Origin: JBFJVZ01 sp041623895
GTDB lineage: Bacteria; Planctomycetota; Planctomycetia; Pirellulales; Pirellulaceae
Length of the DNA: 10,780 nucleotides
Assembly: GCA_041623895.1 (NCBI GenBank)
Contig: JBFJVZ010000277.1
Span: 1-10,780 of the forward strand
Direction of reading: 5' to 3'
The notes below the pieces were generated by a model, which made no database searches, was not told the origin of the DNA, and saw only the letters and a program-made list of their open reading frames with translations. The translations under genes were made by a program, and so were the position numbers. Positions 8,111 to 10,780 of the stretch are shown here, in pieces. How positions within the stretch are numbered: the first letter of the stretch is position 1; each line of letters begins with the position of its first letter.

Positions 8111-9194
8111 TGTCATCGCTGAACCTGAATCGATCGATGACTTACGGGCGATTGTCAAAGCATCGTCGACGCTGCTTCCCGTCGGCAAGCAATCCAAACC
8201 ACCGCTCAGCGGCGGAACCGATGCGCAGCTGGTCTCGCTCGCCAGGTTCAGCGGGATCACGCAATACGAACCCTCGGAGTTTACCTTCACCGCCAAAGCG
8301 GGCACGAAGCTCAGCGAGATCAACGCGACGTTGGCGGAAAAAGGTCAGTATCTGCCGTTTGATCCACTGCTGGCGGATCGGGGCGCAACAATCGCGGGCA
8401 CCGTCGCTGCCGGCTTGTCCGGACCGGGCCGACAACGTTATGGCGGCATCCGCGATTTCCTCTTGGGCGTCCAATTCATCTCCAGCGATGGTGCCGTGAT
8501 CAATTCAGGCGGCAAAGTGGTCAAGAACGCGGCCGGCTTCGACATCCCAAAATTACTGGTCGGCAGCCTCGGCCGGCTTGGCGTGATGACCGAATTAACA
8601 TTCAAAGTCTTTCCGCGGCCGCCACAGATGCTGACGCTACGCGTTGCCTGCGAATCCCACCAAACGGCGATGCAGCGAATCGCCAGGGCAGCCAATTCTC
8701 GGTGGGAATTCGATGCGATCGATTACCTGCCGGGCGATGCAGTGTTTCTTCGTCTGGGCGGTCCAGCTGAGGCTATCGAGGTCCTTGCCGACGATATCAA
8801 TAACGAGTGGCCCGGGGATGTTTCCCGTCTCGATCCATCCGAGGCAGAATCGGTCTGGCGTCAAGTTTGCGAGCTCCAGCCGCGAGATGAATCGACGTTC
8901 GTTGCCAAAATTCCTTCCTCCGCAGAGCAATTTTTGTCGCTGCAAACATTAGTCGAATCGCGCGATGACATGCGGACGCACCTAAGTGTGGCCGGCGCGG
9001 TCGTCTGGGTTTGGCTCGACGATGAAGATGCCGTGACGGCATTGAATCAACAGCTGGCAGCAGCGAATCAGTGCGGATTGTTGGTGATTGGCAACGAGTC
9101 TTGCCACAAATGGATTGGCAAACGGCCGGCCAGCGAAATGGAAACCAGAATCCACGCAGCGTTGGATCCGGCAGGAAAATTTGCACCTTGGTAG
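8103..9194 (+). CDS. glcE: Glycolate oxidase subunit GlcE (FAD-binding subunit)
   Basis: This second FAD-binding subunit of the GlcDEF complex has 363 residues (E. coli GlcE about 350). A PCMH-like FAD-binding region fills the first half: LPVGKQSKPPLSGG (25-38), LPFDPLLADRGATIAGTVAAG (84-104), a stretch with GPGRQRYGGIRDFLLGVQF (107-125), GGKVVKNAAGFDIPKLLVGSLGRLGVMTELTFKV (136-169). The second half is more variable, as usual for GlcE. GTG at 8103 is the only possible start: an in-frame TGA at 8094 closes the frame upstream, and the GTG overlaps the last 8 nt of glcD. The C-terminus (DPAGKFAPW) stops exactly where a dispersed repeat begins (9195 onward), so the stop codon may come from the repeat. 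GlcE is needed for activity in E. coli, although catalysis is placed in GlcD. Confidence 0.9.
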   Translation: MNSVIAEPESIDDLRAIVKASSTLLPVGKQSKPPLSGGTDAQLVSLARFSGITQYEPSEFTFTAKAGTKLSEINATLAEKGQYLPFDPLLADRGATIAGTVAAGLSGPGRQRYGGIRDFLLGVQFISSDGAVINSGGKVVKNAAGFDIPKLLVGSLGRLGVMTELTFKVFPRPPQMLTLRVACESHQTAMQRIARAANSRWEFDAIDYLPGDAVFLRLGGPAEAIEVLADDINNEWPGDVSRLDPSEAESVWRQVCELQPRDESTFVAKIPSSAEQFLSLQTLVESRDDMRTHLSVAGAVVWVWLDDEDAVTALNQQLAAANQCGLLVIGNESCHKWIGKRPASEMETRIHAALDPAGKFAPW

Positions 9195-9258
9195 ACGCTT
9201 CGGCTCGGCGGGAGCCTCGCCCTCCCCAAGACAGAAAAGCCAAAAAGAGAACACAAAC
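9195..9258 (+). repeat. Dispersed GC-rich repeat half-element between glcE and glcF
   Basis: Positions 9200-9226 match 45-71 at 25 of 27 bases and correspond to one arm of the hairpin at 1-71; the second arm is missing here. It fills much of the 64-nt gap between glcE and glcF, in an operon whose other genes overlap or lie close together. The remainder (about 9228-9258) is A-rich and provides a possible ribosome binding site (AGAGA, 9246-9250) for glcF. The repeat stays open in several frames, giving artificial peptides such as FGSAGASPSPR. Confidence 0.7.
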
Positions 9259-10524
9259 GTGTTACACAAAATCCGACCAGACGATCACGGTCCCTTGGGC
9301 AAAGAAATGGCCGAAGCTGTCAGCACCTGCGTGCACTGCGGGTTTTGCCTGGCTGCTTGTCCCACCTATCAGGAACTTGGCCAAGAAGCCGACTCGCCGC
9401 GCGGCCGCATCGTGCTGATGAAAGAAGTTCTGGAAGGAACGCTGCCCGCCGAGACAGCGCTGCCCCACATCGATCCCTGCCTTGGCTGTTTGGCTTGTGA
9501 GCCTGCGTGTCCATCCGGTGTCCCATATCGAAACCTGATCAGTCCCTTTCGCGCGCTCACCTCGCAGAATCGCAAACGAACCTTGGCTGAACGATTCCGC
9601 CGCACGATTGCTCAGCTGACATTACCGTACCCAAATCGTTTTCGACTGGCAGCACTTTCGGGAAAGCTTGCCAAACCGCTGGCCGGCATGATGCCGAAAT
9701 CTCTTCGCGTGATGCTGGATTTATTGCCCGGCAATCTGCCGGCGAAACAAACTTGGGACGAATCCTATCCGGCCAAGTCAAATTCCCGGGCGCGTGTGGC
9801 GTTGTTGACCGGGTGCGCGCAGAGCGTGCTTGATCCGGACATCAATACGGCAACGATCGATGTTTTGACGCGCAACGGTGTTGATGTCGTCGTGCCAAAA
9901 TCGCAAACCTGCTGCGGCGCTCTCTCCTGGCATGTGGGGAACATCAAGCAGGCGCGCCGATTCGCCGAAGCCAACTTGGATGCCTTTCCAACCGACGTGG
10001 ATGCGATCGTTACCAATGCAGCCGGCTGCGGATCGGGCATGCACGAGTATCAGCTGATCCTAAAAGGCACGAAGCACGAAAGTCGCGCTCAAGAGTTTTG
10101 CCATCGTGTGGTTGATGTCTCGGTGTTTCTCGCCAGGTTGAACGATCTGGCCGAAGTCCCCGATAGCGGCCGGACAATCACCATCGCCTACCACGATGCT
10201 TGTCATCTAGCCAATGCTCAGGGCGTGCGCTCGGAGCCTCGTCAATTGTTGCGGATGATCCCCGGGGTCGAGCTGAAAGAGATTTCCAATGCGCATCTTT
10301 GTTGCGGATCGGCCGGGACTTACAACATCGACCAGCCTGAAATCGCCGCATCACTTGGCGTTCAAAAAACCGAAAGCATCATTGCCACCGGCGCGGAGAT
10401 GGTAGCGACAGGAAACATTGGCTGCATGACACAACTGGCCAACCATTTATCCAAACGGGGATCGAGGACTGTGGTGCGTCACACGATGCAAGTGCTGCGC
10501 GATGCGTACCAACGGACGTTGTGA
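9259..10524 (+). CDS. glcF: Glycolate oxidase iron-sulfur subunit GlcF
   Basis: This iron-sulfur subunit carries electrons from GlcD toward the membrane quinone pool. From the GTG at 9259 it has 421 residues, close to the usual length of about 400. Two 4Fe-4S ferredoxin-type motifs are intact: C24, C27, C30, C34 (CVHCGFCLAACP) and C74, C77, C80, C84 (CLGCLACEPACP). Two cysteine-rich CCG domains follow: one with TCCG (217-220) and C257 in NAAGCGSG, the other with C315 in YHDACH, LCCG (347-350) and C389 in GNIGC. An ATG at 9088 is in frame, but starting there would overlap glcE by 107 nt and translate the intergenic repeat. The GTG leaves 23 residues before the first cysteine, much as in E. coli GlcF, and has AGAGA 8 nt upstream. 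ATG at 9307 is a less likely alternative. It closes the operon. Confidence 0.92.
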   Translation: MLHKIRPDDHGPLGKEMAEAVSTCVHCGFCLAACPTYQELGQEADSPRGRIVLMKEVLEGTLPAETALPHIDPCLGCLACEPACPSGVPYRNLISPFRALTSQNRKRTLAERFRRTIAQLTLPYPNRFRLAALSGKLAKPLAGMMPKSLRVMLDLLPGNLPAKQTWDESYPAKSNSRARVALLTGCAQSVLDPDINTATIDVLTRNGVDVVVPKSQTCCGALSWHVGNIKQARRFAEANLDAFPTDVDAIVTNAAGCGSGMHEYQLILKGTKHESRAQEFCHRVVDVSVFLARLNDLAEVPDSGRTITIAYHDACHLANAQGVRSEPRQLLRMIPGVELKEISNAHLCCGSAGTYNIDQPEIAASLGVQKTESIIATGAEMVATGNIGCMTQLANHLSKRGSRTVVRHTMQVLRDAYQRTL

Positions 10525-10546
10525 GAACCTTTCGGCATCTCCAGAT

Positions 10547-10569
10547 GTAGGCCAGGACTTGTCCTGGCA
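10547..10569 (+). terminator. Palindromic stem-loop downstream of glcF; possible 3' element
   Basis: Positions 10551-10568 read gccaggac-tt-gtcctggc, a perfect 8-bp stem with a 2-nt centre, preceded by gtag. The element is the counterpart of 165-182 (which lies after the M64 gene), in the same orientation relative to its upstream gene. The two differ by a C-G to T-A pair swap that keeps the stem. It begins 26 nt after the glcF stop. No T-tract follows, so a terminator role is only inferred. Confidence 0.5.
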
Positions 10570-10576
10570 ATAAGGC

Positions 10577-10600
10577 GCCAGGACAAGGAGAGCGTCCGGC
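10577..10600 (+). repeat. Degenerate second copy of the gccaggac palindrome
   Basis: It reads gccaggacaag, then 6 nt (gagagc), then gtccggc: a decayed copy of the palindrome that ends 8 nt upstream. The pair suggests a tandem or paired element of which one unit has lost its second arm. Confidence 0.45.
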
Positions 10601-10715
10601 TTAGTAGCTGCTGCTCAATAATCATGGAATAAGATAGCGGTGGAAGCGTAAATCTGGACCGCCCCCAAACAGCAGGTTCGCATCCAATAAGCTGCGGAGC
10701 AGCGAAAGCGTAAAG

Positions 10716-10761
10716 CCTGGGGTGAGCCAACGAGCGACAGCGAAGTTGGTGTAACCCCAGG
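10716..10761. repeat. Inverted repeat, cctgggg family
   Basis: The left arm cctggggtgagccaac (10716-10731) and the right arm gttggtgtaaccccagg (10745-10761) are inverted copies apart from a 3-4 nt central mismatch, around a 13-nt loop. A related piece lies at 5306-5317. From memory it resembles another dispersed Pirellulaceae repeat. The rest of the 256-nt tail (10525-10780) shows no gene: the open frames there are short, lack support and run through repeats. Confidence 0.6.
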
Positions 10762-10780
10762 AACACGACCGGCAGCATAC

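Noticed and set aside
8797..9243. 148-residue minus-strand open frame with WGGRGSRRAEAS near its N-terminus
   Set aside because: It starts in the dispersed repeat and runs antisense through glcE; repeat-derived peptide, not a gene.
10669..10690. tRNA T-arm-like string aggttcgcatcc
   Set aside because: The flanking bases do not form the 5-bp T-stem, and no acceptor, D-arm or anticodon arm is found nearby.
10479..10778. 99-residue minus-strand open frame at the right edge
   Set aside because: It overlaps the end of glcF and is otherwise made of repeat sequence; no family resemblance.
1..10780. CRISPR array, transposase, integrase or phage genes
   Set aside because: No regularly spaced direct repeats and no such protein motifs were found on either strand.

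Overview
The window looks like chromosomal DNA of a planctomycete, most likely a Pirellulaceae (Rhodopirellula-like) species. Three things point there. Two large exported proteins begin with the basic leader plus LEPRxLLA-type motif typical of the group and end in dockerin-like calcium-binding repeats. The intergenic gaps carry short GC-rich palindromic repeats of the kind scattered through Pirellulaceae genomes. Coding is dense, with a mix of ATG, GTG and TTG starts. The taxonomic call is recognition from memory, not a search.

Layout. Positions 1-195 are non-coding and hold a long imperfect hairpin repeat (1-71) and an 18-nt perfect palindrome (165-182). Minus strand, 196-5158: a two-gene unit transcribed right to left. 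First comes a 1042-residue multidomain M23 (LytM-type) metallopeptidase, then, 19 nt later, a 604-residue M64-family metallopeptidase. Both end in the same roughly 180-residue module (a beta domain plus a dockerin-like pair), so they look like co-expressed secreted or surface enzymes built from shared parts. Positions 5159-5494 are a divergent intergenic region with repeat debris and a weak promoter candidate.

Plus strand, 5495-10524: a class V alanine/serine-glyoxylate aminotransferase followed by three genes for the membrane-associated glycolate oxidase: glcD (FAD subunit), glcE (FAD-binding subunit) and glcF (iron-sulfur subunit). Together they form a compact glycolate salvage unit. GlcDEF would oxidise glycolate to glyoxylate and pass electrons to the respiratory chain, and the aminotransferase would convert glyoxylate to glycine. 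No glycolate permease, GlcC-type regulator or malate synthase lies in the window. Positions 10525-10780 are non-coding and repeat-rich.

I see no tRNA, rRNA, CRISPR array, transposase or phage gene. The genes are of recognisable families. The least ordinary signals are the repeat elements in the gaps: a stem-loop found downstream of both operons with a compensatory base-pair change, and a repeat wedged between glcE and glcF exactly at the glcE stop. The domain module shared by the two peptidases is also worth a look.
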